A stretch of DNA of 64,000 nucleotides from Providencia manganoxydans (GCF_016618195.1 NZ_CP067099.1:2232001-2296000), one strand, 5' to 3'. Positions 46,947 through 56,018 are shown, counted from the stretch's first letter. Numbers and translations: made by a program. Notes: generated by a model from the sequence alone, not told the origin.

Positions 46947-47549
46947 CTATTCACTTTCAGGCGCTGTGATTAATTTTTCGATATGTGAAATGGCGCTTTT
47001 TACCGGCGCATCACTACGTAAAATTTTGGCTTGTAAATTTGCTCCAAGCCATAATGAATAAAATACTTGTGCGGTTGAAAATGGATCTCCCTGAAAAGAA
47101 AGCGACTTTTCTTCTCGGCCATTTTCTAAGGCCTGAGCTAACAATGCGATTACTTGGCTAACCCCATTATTCATCGCTGCATTCATGTCTTCTGATAAAT
47201 CGCAGACTTCAGCTGACAATTTAACGGTTAGGCAACCCTTTACATGTTCTAGCAAACAAGTATTGTTTAAAACATTTCCATAATAAGTCAGAAAACGTTC
47301 CCGATAGTTCCCTTTCCCATGCTCAAAGTGGTCAGATAAGTCTTGCAAATAACCTGCATAATAGCGTTCAAGCATAGCAACGCCGAATGCCTCTTTTGAG
47401 CGAAAATAATGGTAGAATGACCCTTTAGGTACTTCAGCGGTTTTTAACAATTCACTTAGCCCCATCCCAGTAAAACCAAGGTGGAGGCAAAGGCGTTCGC
47501 CAGTGGTTAAAAGGTGTTCACGGGTGTCATGTTCAGTTTTTCTGTTCAT
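46947..47549 (-). CDS. nemR: TetR-family electrophile sensor NemR
   Basis: Repressor that responds to electrophiles and reactive chlorine through cysteine modification in E. coli. The 200-aa protein starts MNRKTEHDTREHLLTTGERL, with the helix-turn-helix GMGLSELLKTAEVPKGSFYHY. The regulatory region CLTVKLSAEVCDLSEDM holds two Cys matching the E. coli positions. It is the first gene of the nemR-nemA unit and has a palindromic box just upstream. Confidence 0.95.
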   Translation of the reverse strand: MNRKTEHDTREHLLTTGERLCLHLGFTGMGLSELLKTAEVPKGSFYHYFRSKEAFGVAMLERYYAGYLQDLSDHFEHGKGNYRERFLTYYGNVLNNTCLLEHVKGCLTVKLSAEVCDLSEDMNAAMNNGVSQVIALLAQALENGREEKSLSFQGDPFSTAQVFYSLWLGANLQAKILRSDAPVKSAISHIEKLITAPESE

Positions 47550-47562
47550 GTGGATACCATAA

Positions 47563-47578
47563 TAGACCGACCAGTCTA
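47563..47578. promoter_or_regulatory. NemR operator upstream of nemR
   Basis: TAGACCGACCAGTCTA, a near-perfect 16-bp palindrome 14 bases before the nemR start. Confidence 0.8.
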
Positions 47579-47662
47579 ATGCAAGTGTGTTTTATAGAAA
47601 GATTGGATATATCTTATATATTTTTCAGTATATTATATTAAAAACAAATACATGGGTGAAAT

Positions 47663-48481
47663 GTGATTTTTGAAAATATTGATAATGATATTCGTGAGCA
47701 AGTGAAAGCAGCTTGTGAAATCATTCAACAAAACATTGGAAAACAGCTTAACAGTATTCATTTATATGGCTCAGCTCTACTTGGAGGATTAAAACCATTA
47801 AGTGATATCGATTTATTGGTGACTGTAAATGCCCCTCTTTCAGAACAACAGCGTAAAAATTTAATGACGCAATTTCTGAACATTTCGGCCTGGCCCGGAG
47901 CGGATCCACAATATAGAGCATTAGAGATTACCATATTACTCAATGACACCATCAAGCACTGGCATTATCCGCCTAAACGTGAATTGCAATTTGGCGAATG
48001 GCTGCGTGATGATATTAACGCGGGGATTTATGAAGCACCTCAAATTGACCCAGATATTGCGATTTTAATCACTAAAATTCGGCGACATAATATTGTTCTA
48101 TTTGGTGATGAAGCAACGATAAATTTTCCAGCCATTCCTCGTGAAGATCTCGCTCAAGCCTTTATATCGACGTTAGACCAATGGAACGCCCCTGCTGATT
48201 GGGAGAATGACGAATGTAATATCATTCTTGCTTTAGCGCGCATTATGTATACGCTCACTACTGGTGAAATTGAGTCCAAATCGGTAGCTGCCGATTGGTT
48301 AATTGAGAGAATTTCAGAACCTTTACATCAGCAACTGATTATGGCTGCGAAAAAAACCTATTTAACGGGCGAAGTATTCGATGCTTCAAACAAAACCGCC
48401 ATTACATGTTGTATTTTAGCGATAAAGGCGCAGTGTAAGCATTTAATTGCAATACAAAATACGGATCATTACGTGCCATAA
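47663..48481 (+). CDS. AadA-like aminoglycoside nucleotidyltransferase
   Basis: A 272-aa protein of the ANT(3'')/AadA type, which adenylates streptomycin and spectinomycin. The nucleotidyltransferase motif is LYGSALLGGLKPLSDIDLLV with the GS and D-x-D residues; the conserved PKRELQFGEWLRDDINAG and NIILALARIMYTLTTGEIESK follow. It is not in an integron: no attC or integrase is seen and codon use is like the neighbours, so it is probably an intrinsic chromosomal gene. The start is GTG 47663. Activity toward drugs is not shown by sequence alone. Confidence 0.85.
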   Translation: MIFENIDNDIREQVKAACEIIQQNIGKQLNSIHLYGSALLGGLKPLSDIDLLVTVNAPLSEQQRKNLMTQFLNISAWPGADPQYRALEITILLNDTIKHWHYPPKRELQFGEWLRDDINAGIYEAPQIDPDIAILITKIRRHNIVLFGDEATINFPAIPREDLAQAFISTLDQWNAPADWENDECNIILALARIMYTLTTGEIESKSVAADWLIERISEPLHQQLIMAAKKTYLTGEVFDASNKTAITCCILAIKAQCKHLIAIQNTDHYVP

Positions 48482-48539
48482 TCGCCATACAGGCGTATAG
48501 TGACCTCTGGTTTAATTTTGATTAACTATAGTTTTATTT

Positions 48540-49628
48540 ATGGAATTAATACATTCACAACAAAATATCCGAGAGATATTAGCCACAGATACTCCGCTAA
48601 TTGATGTTCGGGCACCGATTGAATTTAATCAAGGTTCAATGCCCGCAGCTTATAATTTACCATTAATGAGTGATGAAGAACGTTCAGCGGTAGGCACATG
48701 TTATAAGCAACAAGGATCTCAGAAAGCCGTTGAACTTGGTCATCAATTAGTGAGCGGTGAAATTCGTGATAGGCGTATAGCCGCTTGGCGCGATGCATGT
48801 ATTAAAAACCCTCAAGGCTATATTTGCTGTGCTCGTGGTGGAATGCGTTCACACATTGTTCAACAATGGCTTCATGAAACGGGTATCGATTATCCACTCG
48901 TGAATGGAGGCTATAAAGCAATAAGACAAACGATCATTGAATCGACCAAAGAGTTATTACAGCGGCCTACTGTTTTAGTTGGTGGATGTACGGGTAATGG
49001 TAAAACGATATTAGTACGTGAATTACCTGATGGTATTGATCTTGAAGGTATTGCACATCATAGAGGCTCATCGTTTGGTCGAACTTTACAGCCTCAATTT
49101 CCGCAAGCAACATTTGAAAACTATTTGGGCGTTCAATTACTGAAAAAATCTTCACATACTGCACGTTGGGTATTCGAAGACGAAAGCAAAGCGATCGGAG
49201 CAAACAGTTTACCAGAACCATTACGTCATAAAATGGCTACAGCTTCATTAGTTGTTGTTAGTGATCCTTTCGAGCAGCGGTTACAGCGGTTAAAACACGA
49301 GTATTTTGATAGTATGACCCGCGATTTTTTACGCTGTTATGGTGAGGAACAAGGCTGGTTAGCCTATAGTGAATATTTGCATCATGGCTTATCTGCGATA
49401 CGCCGTCGCTTAGGTTCTCAACGTGCGTTAGAGCTAACAGCCTTATTAGACATAGCCTTAATTGAGCAGAAAAAAACAGGCTCCACAGAAGCCCACTTTA
49501 CTTGGTTATGTCCCTTGTTAAACGAATACTATGATCCTATGTACAATTATCAATTAGATAAAAAACAGGAAAGAATAGCTTTTCGGGGAACTTATTCAGA
49601 AGTATTTGAATGGCTAACCACACATTAG
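48540..49628 (+). CDS. selU: tRNA 2-selenouridine synthase
   Basis: Replaces the sulfur of 2-thiouridine at tRNA wobble position 34 with selenium, through a geranylated intermediate. The N-terminal rhodanese domain has the active-site Cys in [15 protein letters not shown], and the C-terminal P-loop domain has [17 protein letters not shown]. It is 362 aa, close to E. coli YbbB/MnmH (364). It needs selenophosphate from SelD, which is not in this window. Confidence 0.95.
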   Translation: MELIHSQQNIREILATDTPLIDVRAPIEFNQGSMPAAYNLPLMSDEERSAVGTCYKQQGSQKAVELGHQLVSGEIRDRRIAAWRDACIKNPQGYICCARGGMRSHIVQQWLHETGIDYPLVNGGYKAIRQTIIESTKELLQRPTVLVGGCTGNGKTILVRELPDGIDLEGIAHHRGSSFGRTLQPQFPQATFENYLGVQLLKKSSHTARWVFEDESKAIGANSLPEPLRHKMATASLVVVSDPFEQRLQRLKHEYFDSMTRDFLRCYGEEQGWLAYSEYLHHGLSAIRRRLGSQRALELTALLDIALIEQKKTGSTEAHFTWLCPLLNEYYDPMYNYQLDKKQERIAFRGTYSEVFEWLTTH

Positions 49629-49710
49629 TGTAAAACCTAAAAAACAAATCGCTTTATTAAATAATAATTATGATATTTACGTTAAAAATCAAAAGTTTTT
49701 TTGTCTTTAT

Positions 49711-49744
49711 ACGAAAAAGATAACCCACCAATCGTGGGTTATCT
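49711..49744 (-). terminator. Rho-independent terminator of the E1-like gene
   Basis: AGATAACCCAC (49718-49728) / GTGGGTTATCT (49734-49744) with a 5-nt loop. On the minus strand a T-run (TTTTTCG) follows. It lies ten bases past the stop of the 49754 gene. Confidence 0.85.
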
Positions 49745-49753
49745 GCTATCAAA

Positions 49754-50290
49754 TTAGTTTACCTCTGCGGGAGCCACTTTTTCAGGAACAATACCATACA
49801 ATTGAATCGCCCGCTGAACTTCAGTTCTTGGAATGATATTATCATCGGCTAATAGCTTCAGTGCCGCAATAACAATGAAATGACGATCAACTTCAAATAA
49901 TTCACGCAAAGCTTCACGAGTATCTGAACGTCCAAAACCATCTGTACCTAATGAAATAAACTTACGTTCAGGCAAATATGGCCTTATTTGGTCACCGACT
50001 ATTTTCATATAGTCTGTTGCAACGACGACAGGTCCTGAGTGTGGTGCCATCAATTGCTCAATATAGCTTTTTCTCGGCTCCTCTTCTGGGTGAAGCATAT
50101 TCCAACGTTCCGTTGCCATGCCATCACGTCTTAATTCGGTTAAGCTCGTTGCACTCCAAATATTGCTCTCAATAGCAAAGTCCGCCAGCAATATATCTGC
50201 GGCCGCTAAGGTTTCATTCATTATTGATCCACTGGATATCAGCTGTACACGCTTTTCACTATCCGTAGACTGCGCTGTGGATTTCAGCAA
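49754..50290 (-). CDS. pyruvate dehydrogenase E1-like protein, C-terminal domain only
   Basis: A 178-aa protein that matches only the C-terminal transketolase-like domain of homodimeric pyruvate dehydrogenase E1 (AceE). Matching segments are RVQLISSGSIMNETLAAA, TSLTELRRDG, ERWNMLHPEEEPR, ATDYMKIV and LGTDGFGRSDTREALRE. The thiamine diphosphate-binding domains are missing, so it cannot be a complete E1. The start is TTG 50290 with GAGGGG upstream. Residues readable upstream of it (RGAYLL) still resemble AceE, which suggests a truncated former gene. It is divergent from marR across an array of TTGCAATTGCAA boxes. Confidence 0.8.
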   Translation of the reverse strand: MLKSTAQSTDSEKRVQLISSGSIMNETLAAADILLADFAIESNIWSATSLTELRRDGMATERWNMLHPEEEPRKSYIEQLMAPHSGPVVVATDYMKIVGDQIRPYLPERKFISLGTDGFGRSDTREALRELFEVDRHFIVIAALKLLADDNIIPRTEVQRAIQLYGIVPEKVAPAEVN

Positions 50291-50305
50291 ATAGGCCCCT
50301 CGTAA

Positions 50306-50376
50306 ATTGCAATTGCTATAGTTGCAATTGCAATCATGGTAAAAGTGACTGTATCCTTTTATAATTGCAATTGCAA
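50306..50376. promoter_or_regulatory. MarR operator array between the E1-like gene and marR
   Basis: Two exact copies of the palindrome TTGCAATTGCAA (50322-50333 and 50365-50376) and a third partial copy ATTGCAATTGC (50306-50316). They lie in the divergent promoter region. Related boxes occur again upstream of the other E1-like gene. Confidence 0.82.
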
Positions 50377-50409
50377 CTTTTTCCGGGACTTAATAAATGG
50401 CGAATAGTG

Positions 50410-50844
50410 ATGAGCAAAAAACCTGATTTATGGTTTTCTTTCGTAAGAGCCCATAAGTTAATTATTAGAAAAATTGAAGCGAAATTAGCTGAAGCAAAGC
50501 TCCCGATATATGCATGGTATGATGTGCTTTGGGGCTTAGAGAGCGGTAAAGATGGAACTCGGCGTATGCATGAGCTCGCTGATGTGGTTGTAATTGAACG
50601 GTATAACTTAACTCGACTTATTGACCGCCTTGAAAAAGAGCAATTGGTCGTTAGATCACGTTCAGATGATGACCGCAGAGCTGCCTTTGCTACTATTACT
50701 GAAAAAGGAAAAGCCCTTAGAAAAGAAATGTGGGCAGTTTACCAAACTGTGATCAAGGAGCATTTTATTAGTCAGTTTAGTGCAGACGAAATCACTCGCT
50801 TTGCTGAAGCTTTAGATGCCTCAGCAAGAGAAGTTAGAGATTAA
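50410..50844 (+). CDS. MarR-family transcriptional regulator
   Basis: A 144-aa winged-helix regulator. The DNA-binding part includes TRRMHELADVVVIERYNLTR, and the wing is VRSRSDDDRRAAFATITEKG with the conserved D-x-R. The start ATG 50410 (MSKKPDLWFSF) follows the operator array. An upstream TTG in frame is less likely. It overlaps the converging 50841 gene by four bases. The ligand is unknown. The shared box suggests that it represses both neighbouring E1-like genes and itself. Confidence 0.9.
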   Translation: MSKKPDLWFSFVRAHKLIIRKIEAKLAEAKLPIYAWYDVLWGLESGKDGTRRMHELADVVVIERYNLTRLIDRLEKEQLVVRSRSDDDRRAAFATITEKGKALRKEMWAVYQTVIKEHFISQFSADEITRFAEALDASAREVRD

Positions 50845-51937
50845 TTATTTTCGATACCTAAGAGATGGATTGCATTTTCTAATATATCGGTAGACAGTTT
50901 GTGCTGTTCAACTAATCTTTTTAATGCACATAATGCGATCCATTCAGGCTGAGGATAACTCGCTTCTCCATGTATTTGTGGATCTGAACCGATTGCGGTG
51001 AACTTAGCAGTAACAAACGGCTTGATTTGGCTAGCAATTAAATAGTTGTAATCAGTCACAGCAATAACCGGCCAATCTTCTTTTCCAAAGCACCGTTCTA
51101 TATGTGATTTGACTAACGGGTTTTGAACATTTTGTTGTCGATTATAGGTAAGTTGCTCTGCATCATAAGCGAGCCGAGTATAGCTGGGGCAACTCCAAAC
51201 TTCACACTCAATATCCCAATGATGTTTAAGCAAATGAGCCGCTTTTTTTACTCGCTCTAATGATTTACCAGCCCCACACAATCTGACAACTAAATTTTTG
51301 TGTCTTTTTTCAGGGGTACTTATTTGATACATACCTTTATAAGCATCGACTATGTCACTATTGGTCATTGGTGAAAATTCAGAAACTTGTTCATGAGTCG
51401 CAATATAAACCATTTTTTGTTCGCCATCTAAATAGATAGTTTTTAATGCTTGCTGCATTATTGCGGCGGTTTCTTGAGCATTAGCAGGATCAAAAGGCAG
51501 CCAATTCTTCATAGTGGAGAGTATTAAAGGAAACCAAGCTTGCACGCCTTTCGGCAATTCAATATTAGATTTATCTGCACTATTGAAAAAAATACCTTTG
51601 CGATTGGTTTCGACTTCTAATGAAAGTAATGTGGAGATAGTATTACTGTGCAAAAATAAAACAGGGGTTTCTCATAACTGCCTACTTTATTTTGAAACCA
51701 AAGTGGCCAAGCTGTTTTTAGTTTATTCGTCTGTCCTTGCTTTGATTCATCGCCAGAAACCATCCACAGAGTATCCAATTTACTTAATAATTGTCTAATA
51801 TTGTTGATATAACAATCAGGAGAGGTTTGTATTTTTAAAACATATTGTTTATATAAATCAATCTGATTAATGCAGGCTTGCACAGCTTGCCTTGTTTTAA
51901 CTGTTGTCGAAGGCATCTTAAAATATTGGGTTAACAT
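50841..51937 (-). pseudogene. second, diverged pyruvate dehydrogenase E1-like gene, frameshifted
   Basis: Two overlapping frames, 51617-51937 (106 aa) and 50841-51653 (270 aa). The second resembles the C-terminal part of AceE from the end of the middle domain on: NWLPFDPANAQETAAIMQQA, SDIVDAYKGMYQI, and a transketolase C-domain-like tail. The DGFGRSD motif is replaced by GSDPQIHG. The frames join if one T is added to the T5 run near 51645 (KPLFYF then HSNTIS), giving about 364 aa. The first 106 residues have no clear match. The ATG 51937 follows AGGCTAGAGT, with MarR-like boxes 20-45 bases upstream. Confidence 0.6.
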
Positions 51938-51955
51938 ACTCTAGCCTGAAACACA

Positions 51956-51984
51956 ATTGCATTTGCAATGATTGTAATTGCAAT
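51956..51984. promoter_or_regulatory. two MarR-like boxes upstream of the frameshifted E1-like gene
   Basis: TTGCATTTGCAA (51957-51968) and TTGTAATTGCAA (51972-51983), each one base from the palindrome TTGCAATTGCAA found beside marR. Confidence 0.75.
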
Positions 51985-52148
51985 CATATGAAGAGTCAAA
52001 TAGATAGATAGCGAAACTGTGTTCGTTGCTAAGCTGCTAAAAAAAGGGAATAAAGGGGAGTTTTTGAATCAACTAGACATACAGAATCCACGTTAAGGAC
52101 TCTGTATCGGGCAGAAATAAATGCGCTAACGTGTAATTAATCTATGAT

Positions 52149-52502
52149 TTAACGAAGGCCTCGACGATGGTTATTAGATGACCAACTGAATGTTTCATCA
52201 CTAGAAACTAATTTATCTTTTTTCTTTTGTGCTCTGGCTTTTTTAGCGGCTAACTCAACTTCTTTAGATATTTCAGTGACTATTGCCGTCTTTACCCTAC
52301 TGTGTTCCGCATTCGTTAATTCACGCCCCAATTTTTTTCTTTCCTGACCTAAGCGTGTTTTTACTCTAAATAACTGCGCTTCGGTCATCTCTTGTAGCGT
52401 TAACATCTTCATTTTATCACCTCGGTCATCGCGTAGGAGATAATAATATAACACTGAACAAACCATGCTGACTATGAAGAATATCAATAGAGCTGATACC
52501 AT
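52149..52502 (-). CDS. small unrecognised protein with possible N-terminal membrane helix
   Basis: I do not recognise this family. From ATG 52502 it is 117 aa with one hydrophobic helix (ALLIFFIVSMVCSVLYYYLL) followed by a highly charged helical tail (KKARAQKKKDKL). A better ribosome-binding site (GAGGTG) lies before an internal ATG at 52412, which would give an 87-aa soluble form (MKMLTLQEM...). Both may be made. It is alone between the MarR cassette and the amidohydrolase gene. Confidence 0.6.
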   Translation of the reverse strand: MVSALLIFFIVSMVCSVLYYYLLRDDRGDKMKMLTLQEMTEAQLFRVKTRLGQERKKLGRELTNAEHSRVKTAIVTEISKEVELAAKKARAQKKKDKLVSSDETFSWSSNNHRRGLR

Positions 52503-52540
52503 AACAACAATGATGGTATCAGCGTTGCTATTGGTTAGTG

Positions 52541-53941
52541 TTACTTAACAGCTTCACCGCTGGCTATCACTGTTTCACGCACTTGTTGTGCGAATTTTTG
52601 GGCTTCTTTGATAATCACTTTTTCATCAACGGTTAGTAATTGGCGATCTTTCATTAATACTTTGCCATCAACGATAGTATGACGGACATCTCCGCCATTT
52701 GCCCCATATACTAATGCGGCATATGGACTATACATTGGAACCATATTGGGGGCTTTAGTATCAACAACAATAATATCGGCTAACTTACCCACCTCCAAAG
52801 AACCAAGTTTATCTTCCATATGCAATGCTTGAGCTGATCCCATAGTCGCCATTTTAACGACCGTCAATGGAGGCATGGCAGAACGATCTTTATTCTCTAA
52901 TTTATGAATTTTCCCGACTAAGCCTAACTCGTTCATGGTGGTTAAGGTATTGCTCGACATAGGGCCATCAGTACCAAGACCAACACGAACGCCCTTTTCT
53001 AGCATTTTTGTCACTGGGGCAACACCTTTCGCCGATTTAGTATTTGCACTGATATTATGGGCTACGCCAACATCATATTGCTTCAATAAATCAATGTCTT
53101 TGTCATCAACCATAATGGCATGAGCTGCGATCACTTTATTATTTAATGCACCGATATCAGCCATATATTGAACAGGACTTTTCCCTCCCGTACGCTTAGC
53201 TATTTCCGCTTGTTCACGGTCAGTTTCAGCTAAATGGATTGTGACGGGAACATCAAGTTGTTGCGAAAGCTTGGCTATTTTCTGTAGATGCTCCGTAGAA
53301 TTGGTATATGGGGCATGAGGCGCGAATGCAGGTGTAATGCGCGGATGATCTTTATATTGATTAATAAAGTTCATAGCATAAGCAATACCTTCATCTGCAT
53401 TTTGTGCATCCGCAACAGGGAATTGGATCACTGATTCACCAAGAACTGCTCTATTCCCCATTTTGTCGACAGATTTCGCGACTTCATCTTCAAAATAATA
53501 CATATCAACATAAGTAGTAACGCCGCCTTTCACCATTTCTACGTTACCCAAGTTCGCCCCAATCCGTACCATATCACGTGACACCATTTTATTTTCAAGT
53601 GGGAAGATATAGCGGTGAAGACGATCAGGTACATCATCTGCCAATGAACGAAACACGGTCATTGAGGCATGAGTATGGGTATTGATTAAGCCAGGCATAA
53701 CAATATCGCCATCAACATTCAATACATCTGTGGCTTGGTATTCCTTGGCTAGCTCAGCGCCACCTACGGCAATTATTTTATTATCCTTTATCACCACAGT
53801 GCCATTTTCAATCACCTTATTTTGAGGATCCATGGTGAGAACGGTTCCATCAACAATCATTAAAGATGCCTCTTTGATGGCATAACTGGAAAAAGAAGTA
53901 GCAATAATAGTTAATGCCAGCACTGATTTAGAAAAAGACAT
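52541..53941 (-). CDS. exported amidohydrolase, MTA/SAH deaminase-like
   Basis: A 466-aa amidohydrolase with a clear signal peptide (MSFSKSVLALTIIATSFSSY, cut after SYA), so it should act in the periplasm. The metal-dependent hydrolase motifs are VMPGLINTHTHASMTVFRSL (HxH), APHAPYTNS, VTIHLAETDREQ, AAHAIMVDD, and GLGTDGPMSSNT (catalytic Asp). The pattern is that of methylthioadenosine / S-adenosylhomocysteine deaminases, but substrates of this large family cannot be fixed from sequence. The start is ATG 53941 with GGGGT upstream. Confidence 0.86.
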   Translation of the reverse strand: MSFSKSVLALTIIATSFSSYAIKEASLMIVDGTVLTMDPQNKVIENGTVVIKDNKIIAVGGAELAKEYQATDVLNVDGDIVMPGLINTHTHASMTVFRSLADDVPDRLHRYIFPLENKMVSRDMVRIGANLGNVEMVKGGVTTYVDMYYFEDEVAKSVDKMGNRAVLGESVIQFPVADAQNADEGIAYAMNFINQYKDHPRITPAFAPHAPYTNSTEHLQKIAKLSQQLDVPVTIHLAETDREQAEIAKRTGGKSPVQYMADIGALNNKVIAAHAIMVDDKDIDLLKQYDVGVAHNISANTKSAKGVAPVTKMLEKGVRVGLGTDGPMSSNTLTTMNELGLVGKIHKLENKDRSAMPPLTVVKMATMGSAQALHMEDKLGSLEVGKLADIIVVDTKAPNMVPMYSPYAALVYGANGGDVRHTIVDGKVLMKDRQLLTVDEKVIIKEAQKFAQQVRETVIASGEAVK

Positions 53942-54077
53942 AATGACCCCATAAGAATTAAGATATTTAAATATGATACCCTTATGAATAATAGAGATAA
54001 ACATGCATATAGCGGTTACAGTCCCACAACACCCGCTACCAGTAATAAACTAAAGACTACGCCATCCATAGTCGTGA

Positions 54078-54725
54078 TCATATTTTGCGATAAATCAGCT
54101 CATCTATACCTTGGATAATTAATCTTGAGGCCAATCCCCCAAGTATCACCCCTACTACTTTTCCAACGATTTTATGGATCCGTGAGTAGGTTCGCCTTAC
54201 TGATGATAAAGAAAAGGTTTGGCACAAAATAATGCGCCAAATAAGTGACGCCGTCACAATACCTAGCCAGATCACGATTTTTGTCCACAGCGGGGTATCT
54301 GCATTTAGCGTTGTTGAAAAAATACTGATAAAAAACAGAATAGTTTGTGGGTTCGATAAATCAGAAATTAACCCTCGCCTAAAATAAATAATAGTGTGCA
54401 ATTTTTCGGTTTCGCTATCTGTATTTAAATTGAGCTGTGTTTTATTACGAAAAGTCGAGATAGCATAATAAAGTAAATAAGCCCCACCTAAAATTTTAAT
54501 AATAGAAAAGAATTCACCAAATTGTGTCATTAAAGCCACTAAGCCAAATAGCCCTAATCCTGAATAAATGGCATTACCTAACACAACACCATAGCCACAC
54601 GTTAAACCTGCCCGCTTCCCCGAACTCAATGTGGTTTGTACAACGACAAACAAATTCGCTCCAGGGTTAAGAAATGTCAATATAAACAAGAACAACGTGA
54701 CAATAATGCTATGTAGAGGATCCAT
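54078..54725 (-). CDS. LysE/RhtB-family amino acid exporter
   Basis: A 215-aa membrane protein with about six helices. The N-terminal LysE-family signature is LFILTFLNPGANLFVVVQTT and SSGKRAGLTCGYGVVLGNAI, and LISDLSNPQTILFFISIF follows. Members export homoserine, threonine, leucine or related compounds; the substrate here is not clear. An exact matS site lies within it at 54245-54257. It is divergent from the RND efflux pair. Confidence 0.88.
   Translation of the reverse strand: MDPLHSIIVTLFLFILTFLNPGANLFVVVQTTLSSGKRAGLTCGYGVVLGNAIYSGLGLFGLVALMTQFGEFFSIIKILGGAYLLYYAISTFRNKTQLNLNTDSETEKLHTIIYFRRGLISDLSNPQTILFFISIFSTTLNADTPLWTKIVIWLGIVTASLIWRIILCQTFSLSSVRRTYSRIHKIVGKVVGVILGGLASRLIIQGIDELIYRKI
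54245..54257. promoter_or_regulatory. matS site inside the LysE gene
   Basis: GTGACGCCGTCAC fits GTGACRNYGTCAC exactly (RNY = GCC). It is to the right of the dif-like site, while the other two exact sites are to the left. Confidence 0.85.
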
Positions 54726-54926
54726 ACGTTAGCCACCTATTAATTAGAAAGTTATAATTCACCTGAAACTTATCATAATGTTTAACACTATAACTCAAGC
54801 GTAAATTACTTTTCTTTTCTGACTTCACAAGCTTAACGAAAAATTAAGGTTTAACTTTGGTTTATGGTAATCAGCACTACGTTTCATTATGTTACCGGCA
54901 ATGCTACTCAGGGAACATATGTATTT

Positions 54927-56018
54927 ATGAGACGTTTTATTACTACTTCATCTTTACTTTTTTTTTTATTTATTTCACCAATATCTAATGCAGAAAATAT
55001 GCGTTTGAGTGTCACTCAACCACAAAAAACTCAATATGTAGACACACTTTCTTTGCCCGGTAAATTTGTGGCAAAAAATGAAATAGCAATTGGTTCACCA
55101 CTACAGCAACAAATGGTCATTGATGTGTTTGTTGAAGAAGGTGAATCGGTTGAAAAAGGTCAATTACTTGCAACTTTAGAGTCACCAGTGCAAAGCGCCG
55201 CGGTCAAACAATTGCAAGCAGAGACTGAAAAAGCAAGTGCTTATATTAGGCAGCAAAAAGCCTTATCAGAACAGTCACAAAAAGAACTTGCTCGCTTAAA
55301 ACCCTTGGCACGCTCTGGTGTTATTTCAGCTAATGATTTTGAAAAAGCCAAATCAGAAGCATTAGCCCAATCGGCTATGCTTGAAGCTAGCAAAGCAGAA
55401 TTACGTCAATTGCAGGCACAGCTTATGAAAGAACAGAGCCAGCAAGATAAATCGCGAATTATTGCTCCTGTCGCGGGGGTGATCAGTGAACGCCATGCGA
55501 TACGCGGTATGTTATCTGATAATCAATTGCTATTTAAAATCATTGAAAACGATGACATAGAATTTGAAGCACTGGCGCATGCCTCAGAGTTAAAACGCTT
55601 ATCGTCAGTTGAGACAATTGTATTAACAACCTCAGATAAACAGCAGTTTTCAGGGAAAATACGCTATATCTCACCTAAATTAGACAGTATATCGCAGCTA
55701 GGGAAAATACGCGTTTCATTAGACTCCGACAAACCACATATTCAAATTGGTGAGTCAGGTGTAATGACGGTCAGTAATGCAGCAAAAATGCAAACTACTT
55801 TGCCTTACAGTGCGATTAGAACGCTTGATAATGGCGAACGGGTTATTTTCACTGTCGATAACAATGTCGTGAAATCGCAGAAAGTCACTGTTGGTAGAAT
55901 ACAGGCTGGAGATATTGAAATCCTTTCACCATTACTCGCTGACCTTGATGTTGTGACCAATGCGCAAGCGTTTTTAACAGAGAATGATACGGTTACACCA
56001 GTAAGGGCTAAGCCATGA
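54927..56018 (+). CDS. RND efflux periplasmic adaptor (membrane fusion protein)
   Basis: Adaptor joining the RND pump to an outer-membrane channel. The 363-aa protein has a signal peptide (SLLFFLFISPISNAENM), a barrel-sandwich lipoyl half-motif (VDVFVEEGESVEKGQLLATL), a helical hairpin of about 90 residues rich in Gln and Lys, and the second half (IIAPVAGVISERHAIRGML). I start at ATG 54927 (MRRFITTSS), although the ribosome-binding site is weak; the open frame extends 21 codons further. No lipobox Cys is present, unlike AcrA. The stop overlaps the pump start (ATGA). Confidence 0.9.
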   Translation: MRRFITTSSLLFFLFISPISNAENMRLSVTQPQKTQYVDTLSLPGKFVAKNEIAIGSPLQQQMVIDVFVEEGESVEKGQLLATLESPVQSAAVKQLQAETEKASAYIRQQKALSEQSQKELARLKPLARSGVISANDFEKAKSEALAQSAMLEASKAELRQLQAQLMKEQSQQDKSRIIAPVAGVISERHAIRGMLSDNQLLFKIIENDDIEFEALAHASELKRLSSVETIVLTTSDKQQFSGKIRYISPKLDSISQLGKIRVSLDSDKPHIQIGESGVMTVSNAAKMQTTLPYSAIRTLDNGERVIFTVDNNVVKSQKVTVGRIQAGDIEILSPLLADLDVVTNAQAFLTENDTVTPVRAKP

